DNA of 64,000 bases from CAZFBA01 sp964517135 (lineage in GTDB: Bacteria; Cyanobacteriota; Vampirovibrionia; JBFMGH01): assembly GCA_964517135.1 (NCBI GenBank), contig CAZFBA010000007.1, positions 62,001-126,000 of the forward strand, written 5' to 3'. The notes under the pieces were generated by a model. It saw only the letters and a program-made list of their open reading frames with translations, did not search any database and was not told the origin of the DNA. The position numbers and the translations under genes are program-made. Positions 51,950 to 61,023 of the stretch are shown piece after piece (the first letter of the stretch is position 1; the number at the start of each line of letters is the position of its first letter).

Positions 51950-53852
51950 TGGTTTTGCTAACCTCTTCGTGTAGTTGACTTTCAATTTTTATTACGAGCT
52001 TATTTTCAATAAGGTCAACGATAACTTTGCCGCCACGAGGTATAACATATTTACCCTGATAGCTTTCAGCTATTTCCATATCCAGAAGTTTTTCTGAAAG
52101 GTGCTGAATAATCTCTTCATCAATGACTCTTGCCAGTTCTCTGGGGCTAAAGCCAAATTCTTGTTTCATTGTATTTTCTATAATATAGTTTTTAGCAGTA
52201 TCTGTTACTTCCAATGTTAAATGATACTTGCTATACAGACCATTTGCAGTTGGTTTAAGTTTCAGGTCAAGCACCTGCAATAATTCTTCTGAGTTAAGCG
52301 GTTTAAATATAATATGATCGTTTAATCTGTTTAGAAATTCTGGTTTAAAGTGTGTTTTTAAGACATCTTCAATAAGCTCTTTTGTTTCATCGACAGACAT
52401 TTTATGTTTAATACCTTCTAAGATAACGTCAGAGCCTACATTAGATGTCATAATAATTATGGTATCTCTAAAGCTGACAGTAATTCCTTTTGAGTCTGTA
52501 AGTCTTCCGTCGTCTAATACCTGTAGGAAGAGGTTAAAAATTTCGTTATGTGCCTTTTCTATTTCGTCAAATAAAACAACACTTTGTGGTTTATTGTGTA
52601 TAGCCTGAGTTAGCCTGCCCCCTTCGTCGCAACCAGCGTAGCCTGGAGGGGATCCAATGAGTTTGTTTTTATCTGCCATATCTGTATATTCAGACATATC
52701 AATTCTTATGAGCTGTAATTCACTGCCAAAAAGTGCCTCAGCAAGGGCTTTGGCAAGCTCTGTCTTTCCTACTCCGGTTGGACCTACAAAAAGAAAAGAG
52801 CCAATAGGTTTATTCATATTGTCTGCTCTTTTTAGGCCAATTTGTGCTACTCTTAATGCGTTGGCAAGGGCCTCTTTTGCTGGTTTTTGACCAATAACAC
52901 GCTTATCGAGAATGTATTCAAGTATTAGAAAACGAAGTTTCAGGTCGTTAGGTGCCAGATTGATTATGGCATCAAGTGCTGCATTCTTAACTTTCTGGTT
53001 ATCAGAACTCTTTAAGACTGTCAGGAGTTCATCAATGATCTGAATATTACCTGAGTTGCCTAGATTGTTTATTATATCGAGTTTTTCTTCTTCTTCTGGT
53101 GAAGTTAAGAGCTTTTCAAGTATTTCTTTTTGCTGATCTTCAGTCAGGAAGCTATATGGGTTATCATAAGTACCCCTTTGAACAGGTATTGGCTGGTGTT
53201 CAGTGAACATTGGTGATATGCTGGTCTTTTTTTCTTCCGGGAAAATTTGTCTAACAGGCTGTATAATTGGAGGCATATGAACCGACGGGCTTTCTGGTTC
53301 TATAACCATAGGTTTAACAGGCTTATTTGTCCAGTTAGCCTTTCTTTGAACTGATTGACCGAGTCTTTCCAGAGTATCTTCTATCAAAGTACCCGGTTTT
53401 TCAAAGGTTTCATTATAGTGGGTTGTTTTTAAAGCTTCAATGATTCTATTTTTGTAATCCGGTTTGATTGAAGCTATTTTAGAGAGGGATTCAATGGCAG
53501 AATATCGCAGTTCTGAATCTCTAAATGAAAGCACTTTAATAATTTCAGCTATGCTGTTTTCGTCTGCTATATGAGAAAGACCCCTGATACAGCTTTGAGA
53601 TATTAGTCTTTTAGGAAGGTTACCTCTGGGTACATCTTCAAGAAGGGTTGAGAGTGCTCTAAAAGCATCCTTATTGCCAATCTTTCCAAGTACCTCAAGA
53701 ATATCAGCTGTAACAATATAGCTATTAAGGCCAGGCAGCAATTTTATTAAAGGCCTGACAACAGGTTCACCAGCATTAATTAAATCTTCTTTCAATGAGA
53801 CTGTAAGTGCATTACGGGCAAATCTTACCCGTTCTATTAAGTATTCTGTCAT
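51942..53852 (-). CDS. HEAT-repeat protein fused to ClpB-type AAA+ domain
   Basis: 636 residues. The N-terminal about 190 residues are HEAT-like helical repeats (PVVRPLIKLLPGL; KDAFRALSTLLEDVP; SIAEIIKVLSFRDSELRYSA). A Pro-rich linker follows (about 195-240), then a second small HEAT block (about 245-300). The C-terminal 330 residues are a ClpB/ClpC NBD2: IGQKPAKEAL, Walker A GPTGVGKTELAKALAEALFG (about 355), pore loop SPPGYAGCDEGG, Walker B VVLFDEIEKAH, sensors and the D2-small domain (GFSPRELARVIDEEI). NBD1 and the Clp N-domain are absent. ATP-dependent unfoldase or remodeller of unknown client. Confidence 0.85.
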   Translation of the reverse strand: MTEYLIERVRFARNALTVSLKEDLINAGEPVVRPLIKLLPGLNSYIVTADILEVLGKIGNKDAFRALSTLLEDVPRGNLPKRLISQSCIRGLSHIADENSIAEIIKVLSFRDSELRYSAIESLSKIASIKPDYKNRIIEALKTTHYNETFEKPGTLIEDTLERLGQSVQRKANWTNKPVKPMVIEPESPSVHMPPIIQPVRQIFPEEKKTSISPMFTEHQPIPVQRGTYDNPYSFLTEDQQKEILEKLLTSPEEEEKLDIINNLGNSGNIQIIDELLTVLKSSDNQKVKNAALDAIINLAPNDLKLRFLILEYILDKRVIGQKPAKEALANALRVAQIGLKRADNMNKPIGSFLFVGPTGVGKTELAKALAEALFGSELQLIRIDMSEYTDMADKNKLIGSPPGYAGCDEGGRLTQAIHNKPQSVVLFDEIEKAHNEIFNLFLQVLDDGRLTDSKGITVSFRDTIIIMTSNVGSDVILEGIKHKMSVDETKELIEDVLKTHFKPEFLNRLNDHIIFKPLNSEELLQVLDLKLKPTANGLYSKYHLTLEVTDTAKNYIIENTMKQEFGFSPRELARVIDEEIIQHLSEKLLDMEIAESYQGKYVIPRGGKVIVDLIENKLVIKIESQLHEEVSKTNG

Positions 53853-53929
53853 TTTTACTCTCTTAACATTCTTATCAATATTATTTTATAATAATCAGGG
53901 TATAAATAAAAAGATAAAAAGAAGAATTT

Positions 53930-54682
53930 ATGAAAGAAGAATTTATTTTTGGAAAAAATAGTGTTGAAGCTCTTTTGACCCAGTCTGACAGGCCGGTCAA
54001 TAAGATTTTTTTGCTTTCGACAACTAACAGGGATGCTCGTATTCAAAAGATTTTAAAACTCGCCAGAAACCAGAAAATACCGGTAACAGAAATCTCAAAA
54101 GATAAAGTTAACAAAATGTTTGAGACTCAGGTAAATCATCAGGGTATTATAGCAAGTGTATCTCCGGTTGATTATATTGAAATTGATGATCTGGTTGAGG
54201 GCCTTGCTGATAAAAAAGACTTACCTCTTTTAATATTGCTTGATAATGTGGAAGATCCTCAGAATATGGGCTCAATAATAAGAACATCAGAATTTTTGGG
54301 TGCTGATGGAGTAGTTATTACTAAAAGAAGAGGTGCTCAGGTAACCGGGACTGTCTGTAAAGCCAGTTCAGGGGCAACAGAATTTATATCACTTGTGCGT
54401 GTAGAAAATATGGTCAACACGATCAAATACCTTAAAGAAAATAATTTCTGGATTGCAGGGGCTGAAAACGACCCTTTGGCAAAGCATGTTTATGAAGTTG
54501 ATTTAAAAATACCCTTAGCTATTGTAATGGGTTCAGAGGGAAAAGGTATATCCAGGCTGGCAAAGGAAAATTGTGACTTTATCATTAAAATACCTCAATA
54601 TGGCAGGGTAAGCTCTCTTAATGTTGCCAATGCCCTCAGCATGATTCTTTATGAGGTAATTAGACAGAGGGTAACTAATTAA
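53930..54682 (+). CDS. rlmB: 23S rRNA (guanosine-2'-O-)-methyltransferase RlmB-like (TrmH/SpoU)
   Basis: 250 residues. The N-terminal SpoU substrate-binding domain (about 3-80) begins FIFGKNSVEALL. The SPOUT domain (about 95-250) has motif 1 LLDNVEDPQNMGSIIRTSEF, motif 2 AIVMGSEGKGISRLAKENCD and motif 3 IPQYGRVSSLNVANALSMIL, forming the knotted SAM site. RlmB methylates G2251 of the peptidyl-transferase loop; TrmH family members with tRNA targets are similar. Monocistronic and divergent from the HEAT/Clp gene. Confidence 0.9.
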   Translation: MKEEFIFGKNSVEALLTQSDRPVNKIFLLSTTNRDARIQKILKLARNQKIPVTEISKDKVNKMFETQVNHQGIIASVSPVDYIEIDDLVEGLADKKDLPLLILLDNVEDPQNMGSIIRTSEFLGADGVVITKRRGAQVTGTVCKASSGATEFISLVRVENMVNTIKYLKENNFWIAGAENDPLAKHVYEVDLKIPLAIVMGSEGKGISRLAKENCDFIIKIPQYGRVSSLNVANALSMILYEVIRQRVTN

Positions 54683-54691
54683 TTTTATATT

Positions 54692-54705
54692 AATACATAT
54701 GTATT
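54692..54705. repeat. 14-bp palindrome AATACATATGTATT, copy 3
   Basis: Perfect copy ten bases after the rlmB stop, in the spacer leading to rpoD. Confidence 0.88.
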
Positions 54706-55147
54706 GGTTTTGGTATCTAAATCAACTTTTCCTTATAAAAACTTTTTAACGTTCGATTTTGCTATCACAGAAGTATTTTTAAACTCTATAAACTTTTAAA
54801 CCAGTGAAATTGAGGTCGGTATGCATACTTGTAGCAAGCAAAAGTTCCGGTTTTTTGCTGTTTTTGTAATTCTTAATCAATGAAAAAATTTTTCTAAACT
54901 GATTTAAACCTGATATAATTATCTTCTACGTTTGCTATAAAATATTTTTTGTTTGTATTTCAGGCTATTTTTTATAAAATAGTATTATTGAAATCTCGTG
55001 CTATTGATAAATGTTTGTTTACAATTAAAATTTCAGGATCTTCATTGATTTTACAAGTATTTATGGAAATATTTCCAATTTGATTTCACAATATATGTAA
55101 AGAAAAAAGTTTGATTTCAACAATATATTTGTAATCAGGAGAATATA
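54706..55147 (+). other. Spacer rlmB to rpoD
   Basis: About 440 bases. AGCAAAA (54837-54843) pairs with TTTTGCT (54853-54859), followed by GTTTTTG, a weak possible terminator for rlmB. GTATGCATAC at 54819-54828 is a 10-bp palindrome. CAGGAGAA before 55148 is the rpoD ribosome site. I see no gene. Confidence 0.4.
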
Positions 55148-56230
55148 ATGTCTACCACCAGGAGAAAATCACCATCGTCAGAGGCTAATATGAAAGACGA
55201 AGAAACTAAAGTTAAATCTAAAAAGAAAATATCTGATGATATAGATGATGAAACCCAGGAAATCATTGATGAACTGGCTGAAGAATTTGACCAGGAAGAC
55301 CCCCATGCGCAGGATATAGACATAGATGATATTGAAGAAGAAATATTTGAAGAAGAAGAAGAGCTTGAAGAAATAAAAAAATCTGATGTAGCCGATGATT
55401 CGGTTAAAATTTATCTTCAGCAAATAGGCAGAATACCTCTGTTATCTACAGAAGAAGAGATAGAGCTTGCAAAAAAAATCGATGAAGGCTGTGAAGACGC
55501 AAAAAACAAACTGGTTAAAGCCAATCTCAGGTTGGTAGTAAGTATTGCAAAGAAATACATCGGAAGGGGGCTCTCTTTTCTGGATCTTATACAGGAAGGT
55601 AATCTGGGTCTAATAAGGGCTGCTGAGAAGTTTGATTATAAACGTGGCTATAAATTCAGTACTTATGCTACCTGGTGGATTCAACAGGCTATTACAAGGG
55701 GCATTGCAGATAAATCCAGAACAATCAGACTGCCCGTTCATATGATAGAAACTATCGGTAAGCTGAAAAAAGTTACCCGTGATCTAACAACTGAACTGAA
55801 TAGAAAACCTACAAAAGAAGAAATAGCTGAAAGAATGGGTATTTCAGTTTCTAAATTGAGGCTTGTAATGAAAGCAACGCAGTCAACCATCAGCCTTGAA
55901 ACACCAATGAACAAGAAAGAAGAAGCATCAAGGATAGGTGATTTCCTTATAGATACAAAATCTGATACTCCTGACAGCAAAGTCGTTCAAGATAGCCTGA
56001 CTACAGAACTTGATAAAATATTGAGTTCTCTCAGACCCCGTGAAAGAGATGTTTTAAGGTTACGATTTGGCCTGGATGATGGCAATAAACGAACTCTGGA
56101 AGAAATTGGTCAATTATTTGGTGTTTCCAGAGAACGTATCAGGCAAATTGAAACCAGAGCCATTAATAAGCTTAGAAGACTCTGTAGAAGTAACCGTGGC
56201 ATCAAGAGTTTGAAAAATTATCTAGGTTGA
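55148..56230 (+). CDS. rpoD: Primary sigma factor RpoD/SigA
   Basis: 360 residues with CAGGAGAA just upstream. Residues 1-80 are highly acidic (Asp/Glu runs), a reduced region 1.1. Region 1.2 begins DSVKIYLQQIGRIPLL. Region 2 holds NLRLVVSIAKKYIGRGLSFL and GYKFSTYATWWIQQAI (-10 recognition and melting). Region 3 follows with ETIGKLKKVTRDL, and region 4.2 has the HTH TLEEIGQLFGVSRERIRQIE. The -35-contacting residues are present. The short spacer (33 bases) to the histidine kinase gene implies that the vegetative sigma factor and the sensor kinase are on one transcript. Confidence 0.96.
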   Translation: MSTTRRKSPSSEANMKDEETKVKSKKKISDDIDDETQEIIDELAEEFDQEDPHAQDIDIDDIEEEIFEEEEELEEIKKSDVADDSVKIYLQQIGRIPLLSTEEEIELAKKIDEGCEDAKNKLVKANLRLVVSIAKKYIGRGLSFLDLIQEGNLGLIRAAEKFDYKRGYKFSTYATWWIQQAITRGIADKSRTIRLPVHMIETIGKLKKVTRDLTTELNRKPTKEEIAERMGISVSKLRLVMKATQSTISLETPMNKKEEASRIGDFLIDTKSDTPDSKVVQDSLTTELDKILSSLRPRERDVLRLRFGLDDGNKRTLEEIGQLFGVSRERIRQIETRAINKLRRLCRSNRGIKSLKNYLG

Positions 56231-56263
56231 TATCTATGCCCGGCAAGTAAAGTCAGCAAGTTT

Positions 56264-59200
56264 ATGTCCTGGAAATATATAATTACGTGTTTTATTTTAA
56301 TTGTGATTGGTTTTTCTGGTCTGCAAATACTTGATCAGAGAATTCTCAGTGTAAACCAGAAGCTTAAAAGCTCTGAGATTCAGGTTGAAATAGAACATTT
56401 TAAATCCAATTTGTTAAGGTTTGTCAACGATCAAAAGCTACATTTTCTTGTTTTAAAAGCGTTTAAATATAACCCTGATACCAGAAAAGTTCTCAATGAG
56501 CTTTTTTTTAATTATGTTGAAATGTATCCTTCACTCAAGGCTTTTTATTTTGTTTCTGACAATCACGTTGAGTATTCTATTTTTAATGATTATAAGTTTC
56601 AAATAAATGAATTTAACTATGAACAGCAAGCCAGACTTTCAGTAGCAGTTGAAGAATCAATATTGACAAATAAAATAGTGATTACTAGACCGTTTGAGTT
56701 CTTTGATAACAGTGAAAACTATGTTTTTTTTGTTATACCTTTTGGCGAAAAAGGCAATAAAAAAATACTTTTAGCCATGTATAATATGGATGAAATAATA
56801 AAGAAAAGCATTACAGGGCTTGTAATAAAAGAAGATATTATTTTTAACATTAAAATACCCTCTAATAAGCTTGTTTTTGGCCAGCCTATAAAAAATTTGC
56901 CCGGAGATGTATTGATAGAAGTACTGGATACACCATTTGGTGAATGGAAGCTTGAGTTACTTTACAATCAGCCACTGCAATTTCAATATTTAAGAAAACT
57001 AATCTGGGTACTGGGCTTTGCTTTAATGGCCTTGCTGGTCTTTTATATGCTTATTGTAGACCGAAAAAATACTGCCATTTTTAAAAACTATCAAAACCTC
57101 AAAGAAACTGAGCTTTTATTAAGCTTTCATTACGAGAGAGAAAAGGTTTTAAGAGAAATTATTACTGAAATTCACAGTAGTAAAGATATTGACAAGTTAT
57201 TACAATACATATGTATTAAGCTGGGCACTTTTCTAGCAATTGAACAGGTTGCATTCTTTGAAACTGGCAATAATATGGAGATAAAATATGAATATACTTC
57301 ACCTGCTTACAAAAACAAACTAATTGGTGTTAGAGTTCCGGTAGACACACAGCTTTATGACTATCTAGTTAATAAAAAAAAGGTATATATTTTTAATGAT
57401 AAAACAAAAGATGATCTGTCACTGATTGAAGAATTTGAAAAACATATAAAATCTTTAAATTCAATTGCGCTATTTCCTATTATTCATAATGATATGGTCC
57501 TGGGTGTTCTTGGTTTTGGCACTGTTAAAAAACGCATGTGGGATAAAGAAAAGGTTGAATTCTTGAACTCAACTATTTCACAGATAGCACTGGCTCTGCA
57601 TCAAAACAACCTGCTTGCCGAACTGGATACAACATCAAAGACTATCGTTGAATCTATTCAACAAGAATATTTTTTAAAAAATATTGCCCTTATTATCAGA
57701 ACATCTATTGATATTAAAGAGATCTGTAATACTGTAAATAGTGAACTGGGCCTGTTTATGAATCTTGATAGAGTATATATTGTTGAGTATGATGTAGATA
57801 CTAAATCGGTTTTACCAATTAGAAAAGAATTCAGATCAACAGAAGACCTTATTAAATTTGAAGAAGACCCGAAATTCAGGCAGCAGTTTATGCATTTTGT
57901 GCAAAACCTGCATGATAATCAGAAATGGCACCAGCAAATTATCCATAAGTCTTCAGAGTTCTTTAAAAATGCAATGCAAAAGCCACCAGAAGAGGTTTTT
58001 TCGAAAGAATTTGAAGTAAAATCTTTTGTAACAACGCCTATTACCTATCAAAATAAGTTATTTGGTACCCTGTTTGTTGCTCAGGTTTTTAAACAAAGAC
58101 AATGGTCTGCATCAGAAGCAGAATTTCTGCAAAAGGTGGCTGAACAGCTTGCAATAGGCATGTATCAGCTAAAAATTTATGATGAATTAAGAAGATTTAC
58201 TGATAAACAGGTCGTTATCAACAAAATATTTGAGGTAATACGCTCTTCAATTGATATTGACGAAATACTATGGAATGCATGCAATGAAATCGGAGCCTAT
58301 ATCAATGTAAACAGGTGTGCTATTTTGGTTCATGATGAAGAAAGTAAAGTATCAGAACCTGTAAGATATGAGTATACTTCTCATAAACACCTTATACCTG
58401 GCATAGGTGCAGTAGTAGACATTGATCCGAATAATAATTATTCTTTTCAATGCGTTATCAATGATAAAAGGCCATTTGTTGCTGATTATGTAAGCGGTGA
58501 TGAAAGTGCAGTCAAGTTTAAAAATGTTGAAAATTACATCAGTGTCTACGGTATTCAGTCTCTGTTACTGATACCTATTGTTTATAGCGAAAAAGTCCTG
58601 GGTTCAATCTTTCTTGCACAAACAGAATACTCCAGAAACTGGACAGAATCAGATGTATATTTCCTCAAATCAGTTGCTAACCAGATTGCCATTGCCCTGC
58701 ATCAAGCTAACCTCTTTAGAGAACTTAATATTGCCAACCAGAAATTCTTGCAGCAGTACAAAAAAGAGCAAACAATAAGAAAAATACTTGAAACAGTAAG
58801 AAGCTCTCTTGATCTGGAAAAAGTTTATGAAGACCTGACAAGAGAAATCTGTATAGCCTTAAACCTTAGCCGCTGTGATATATGGGGTTATGACCAGGAT
58901 AATGAATCTTTTTCTACTATTTCATATGAATACAGGGCTGATGAAACTATACCATCCTTTGAAGGCATAACACTTTCACCTGAAGAAGCTCAATTCTGCA
59001 AACGCCTGGTAGAAAAAGGCCACTCTCCTTTTATTATTGATGATGTTCAGAACTTTTTCAAAGATAATCAAAGTCTATCTATTGCAAATGTTTCCGGCTT
59101 AAAATCTGTTGTGGTTATACCAATAGTCTATCAAAACGTTACATACGGGTTATTCTCAGTAGGTCAGGTTGATTATTACAGACGATGGACTCAGGATGAG

Positions 59201-60013
59201 ATTGAAATACTTAAAATTGTTGCTGATCAGGCAGCTCTTGTAATATCGCAAGTCAAGATGTATAACTATGTTCAAGAAACAAGCAGGCTCAAAAGTGAAT
59301 TTCTGGCCTCTGTTTCACATGAACTTAAAACCCCTCTAAACTCTATAATAGTACTCTCAGAACTTATGCAGAACAAAGATTCTATTAAATCACCTGAAGA
59401 AGAAGTTGAATTGCTGAAAATTATACACTCAAGCGGCGAAGAGCTTCTTTCTCATATTAACAATATACTTGATATGGCAAAAGTTGAATTCTCAAAAAGC
59501 AATGCTAACTATGAATTAATAAATATAAAATCAGTCATGGAAGACATTATCTCTCTCATAAAGCCTCTTAGCAGAGAAAAATCTCTTGAATTGATTGTCA
59601 ATTATAATGAAAATCTAAAAGAAGAATTTTATACCGACAAGAAACTTATAAAATTGATTGTTAATAATATTACAAATAATGCTGTCAAATTCACCAGTAG
59701 TGGTTATGTAGAAATCAATATCAAAATGGCAACTCCTGAAATATTTGATAAGATCTCTTTTGTGCCTGCAAAAGAAACAGAATACCTTTTTATTTCAGTA
59801 AAAGACACCGGGATAGGCATTGAAGAGAAATACCACAAGTTGATTTTTGATGAATTCAGACAGCTTGAAGAGAGTGAAATAAGAAAATATGGTGGCACTG
59901 GCCTTGGTCTTGCTATTACCAAAAAGTCTGTTAACCTCCTGGAAGGGGCTATATGGCTTACCAGCACCCCGGGAGAAGGAAGTGAATTCTTTGTTATCAT
60001 TCCGGTAAATTAA
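56264..60013 (+). CDS. Multi-GAF sensor histidine kinase
   Basis: 1249 residues. Membrane helices at about 5-23 and 245-263 flank an extracytoplasmic sensor of 220 residues. Four GAF domains follow (about 290-440, 470-640, 660-815 and 840-1005). The HisKA dimerisation helix includes FLASVSHELKTPLNSI (phospho-acceptor H1019). The HATPase domain has NNAVKFTSSG (N box), VKDTGIGIEE (G1) and YGGTGLGLAI (G2) up to the end. The GAFs lack the conserved Cys/His pairs of bilin-binding photoreceptors. It probably phosphorylates the response regulator at 60111. Internal palindrome copy at 57204. Confidence 0.92.
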   Translation: MSWKYIITCFILIVIGFSGLQILDQRILSVNQKLKSSEIQVEIEHFKSNLLRFVNDQKLHFLVLKAFKYNPDTRKVLNELFFNYVEMYPSLKAFYFVSDNHVEYSIFNDYKFQINEFNYEQQARLSVAVEESILTNKIVITRPFEFFDNSENYVFFVIPFGEKGNKKILLAMYNMDEIIKKSITGLVIKEDIIFNIKIPSNKLVFGQPIKNLPGDVLIEVLDTPFGEWKLELLYNQPLQFQYLRKLIWVLGFALMALLVFYMLIVDRKNTAIFKNYQNLKETELLLSFHYEREKVLREIITEIHSSKDIDKLLQYICIKLGTFLAIEQVAFFETGNNMEIKYEYTSPAYKNKLIGVRVPVDTQLYDYLVNKKKVYIFNDKTKDDLSLIEEFEKHIKSLNSIALFPIIHNDMVLGVLGFGTVKKRMWDKEKVEFLNSTISQIALALHQNNLLAELDTTSKTIVESIQQEYFLKNIALIIRTSIDIKEICNTVNSELGLFMNLDRVYIVEYDVDTKSVLPIRKEFRSTEDLIKFEEDPKFRQQFMHFVQNLHDNQKWHQQIIHKSSEFFKNAMQKPPEEVFSKEFEVKSFVTTPITYQNKLFGTLFVAQVFKQRQWSASEAEFLQKVAEQLAIGMYQLKIYDELRRFTDKQVVINKIFEVIRSSIDIDEILWNACNEIGAYINVNRCAILVHDEESKVSEPVRYEYTSHKHLIPGIGAVVDIDPNNNYSFQCVINDKRPFVADYVSGDESAVKFKNVENYISVYGIQSLLLIPIVYSEKVLGSIFLAQTEYSRNWTESDVYFLKSVANQIAIALHQANLFRELNIANQKFLQQYKKEQTIRKILETVRSSLDLEKVYEDLTREICIALNLSRCDIWGYDQDNESFSTISYEYRADETIPSFEGITLSPEEAQFCKRLVEKGHSPFIIDDVQNFFKDNQSLSIANVSGLKSVVVIPIVYQNVTYGLFSVGQVDYYRRWTQDEIEILKIVADQAALVISQVKMYNYVQETSRLKSEFLASVSHELKTPLNSIIVLSELMQNKDSIKSPEEEVELLKIIHSSGEELLSHINNILDMAKVEFSKSNANYELINIKSVMEDIISLIKPLSREKSLELIVNYNENLKEEFYTDKKLIKLIVNNITNNAVKFTSSGYVEINIKMATPEIFDKISFVPAKETEYLFISVKDTGIGIEEKYHKLIFDEFRQLEESEIRKYGGTGLGLAITKKSVNLLEGAIWLTSTPGEGSEFFVIIPVN
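57204..57217. repeat. 14-bp palindrome AATACATATGTATT, copy 4
   Basis: Perfect copy inside the first GAF region of the kinase gene, where it is read as codons for Tyr-Ile-Cys-Ile. The sequence is therefore tolerated in coding DNA. Confidence 0.88.
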
Positions 60014-60110
60014 TTTTTATATATTATTATATTTTTACAATTGAAATATCCTAAAAGTATGCTATTTATATTAAGATAGTCAGTATAATTAAAAGTAAAT
60101 TTAGGATACA

Positions 60111-60755
60111 GTGGCAGTTAATATTAATAACCCCATTATTTTAATTGTGGATGATGATAAACGTAATTTGATTACTTTATCTATGTGTCTTCGCTCGGAT
60201 TATAAACTCATGACCGCCCTGAATGCACATGAGGCAATTGAAATCATTAATGAAACAATTCCTGATTTATTATTGCTCGATATTATGATGCCGGATGTGA
60301 GTGGTTATACTCTCTGCACAAAGCTTAAAAATGATCGAAGAACGAAAGATATACCAATTATTTTCATTACAGCAAAAGACTCAACAGAAGACCTGATTAA
60401 AGGTCTTGAGCTTGGTGCAGATGACTATATAATGAAACCTTTTAAACCTGCCGAAGTGCTTGCCCGTATCAGGTCTACTCTAAGGGTTTATGAACGTTAT
60501 AAAAACAATAACAACAATGATCTCTCAGATTTGCCCTTTGTAAATGAAGAACTCGATGTAGATTCTTTAACAGAGAAAGAAATAGAGATATTAAACTATA
60601 TCGCTAAAGGTTATACCAATAAAGAAATAGCTGATTTGCTTGTTGTAAGTGAGTTTACAGTTAAAAATCACTTAAAAAGCATCTTTAAAAAACTTAGAGT
60701 AAGCTCTAGAACACAGGTTGTATTGATAGGTATTAAAGCCGGGCTGGTTAAATAG
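60111..60755 (+). CDS. LuxR/NarL-family response regulator
   Basis: 214 residues with GTG start. Receiver domain (about 8-125): acidic pocket DDD (14-16), phospho-acceptor D57 in LLLLDIMMPD, T in IIFITAKDS and K in IMKPFKP. A short Asn-rich linker precedes the C-terminal HTH (about 150-210) with LTEKEIEILNYIAKGYTNKEIADLLVVSEFTVKNH, the LuxR/NarL signature. Located 98 bases after the kinase gene, it is the probable cognate partner. A DNA-binding transcription regulator of unknown targets. Confidence 0.93.
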   Translation: MAVNINNPIILIVDDDKRNLITLSMCLRSDYKLMTALNAHEAIEIINETIPDLLLLDIMMPDVSGYTLCTKLKNDRRTKDIPIIFITAKDSTEDLIKGLELGADDYIMKPFKPAEVLARIRSTLRVYERYKNNNNNDLSDLPFVNEELDVDSLTEKEIEILNYIAKGYTNKEIADLLVVSEFTVKNHLKSIFKKLRVSSRTQVVLIGIKAGLVK

Positions 60756-60810
60756 ACTTATTTAATAATAATAGTTATTAATACTAATAACAGACTGGTT
60801 TAAACAAATA

Positions 60811-60831
60811 AAAACACCGGTCTTTTACCGG
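60811..60831 (-). terminator. Terminator for the cysteine-cluster gene (minus strand)
   Basis: CCGGT (60817-60821) pairs with ACCGG (60827-60831) around five bases; on the minus strand the stem is followed by TGTTTTTATTTG. It also lies downstream of the response regulator and may act in both directions. Confidence 0.6.
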
Positions 60832-60984
60832 CATTAGAATCACCACACACTTTGTTGAGAGGAATTTGAGGGAAGTAATTTTGAGTAAACTTTATAAACT
60901 GACAATAAAATTATTCCCTTTCGTGAAATTTTTTAAACTTGTATTCAAATTTGAATTAATATTTCTTAACAAATCTTAAGGCAT

Positions 60985-61020
60985 AATCGAAAATTTTTAA
61001 GTTATCCACTGATCTTTTTT
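60985..61020. repeat. Interspersed repeat, copy B
   Basis: Matches 39662-39700 in order and spacing of AATCGAAAA, TTTTTAAGTTAT and TGATCTTT with a few substitutions (CCAC for GCAT). It lies just downstream of the cysteine-cluster gene on the minus strand. Confidence 0.6.
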
Positions 61021-61023
61021 GAT

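Noticed and set aside
56264..60013. Phytochrome or cyanobacteriochrome photoreceptor
   Set aside because: The four GAF domains lack the conserved bilin-attachment Cys followed by His, and no PHY domain is visible.
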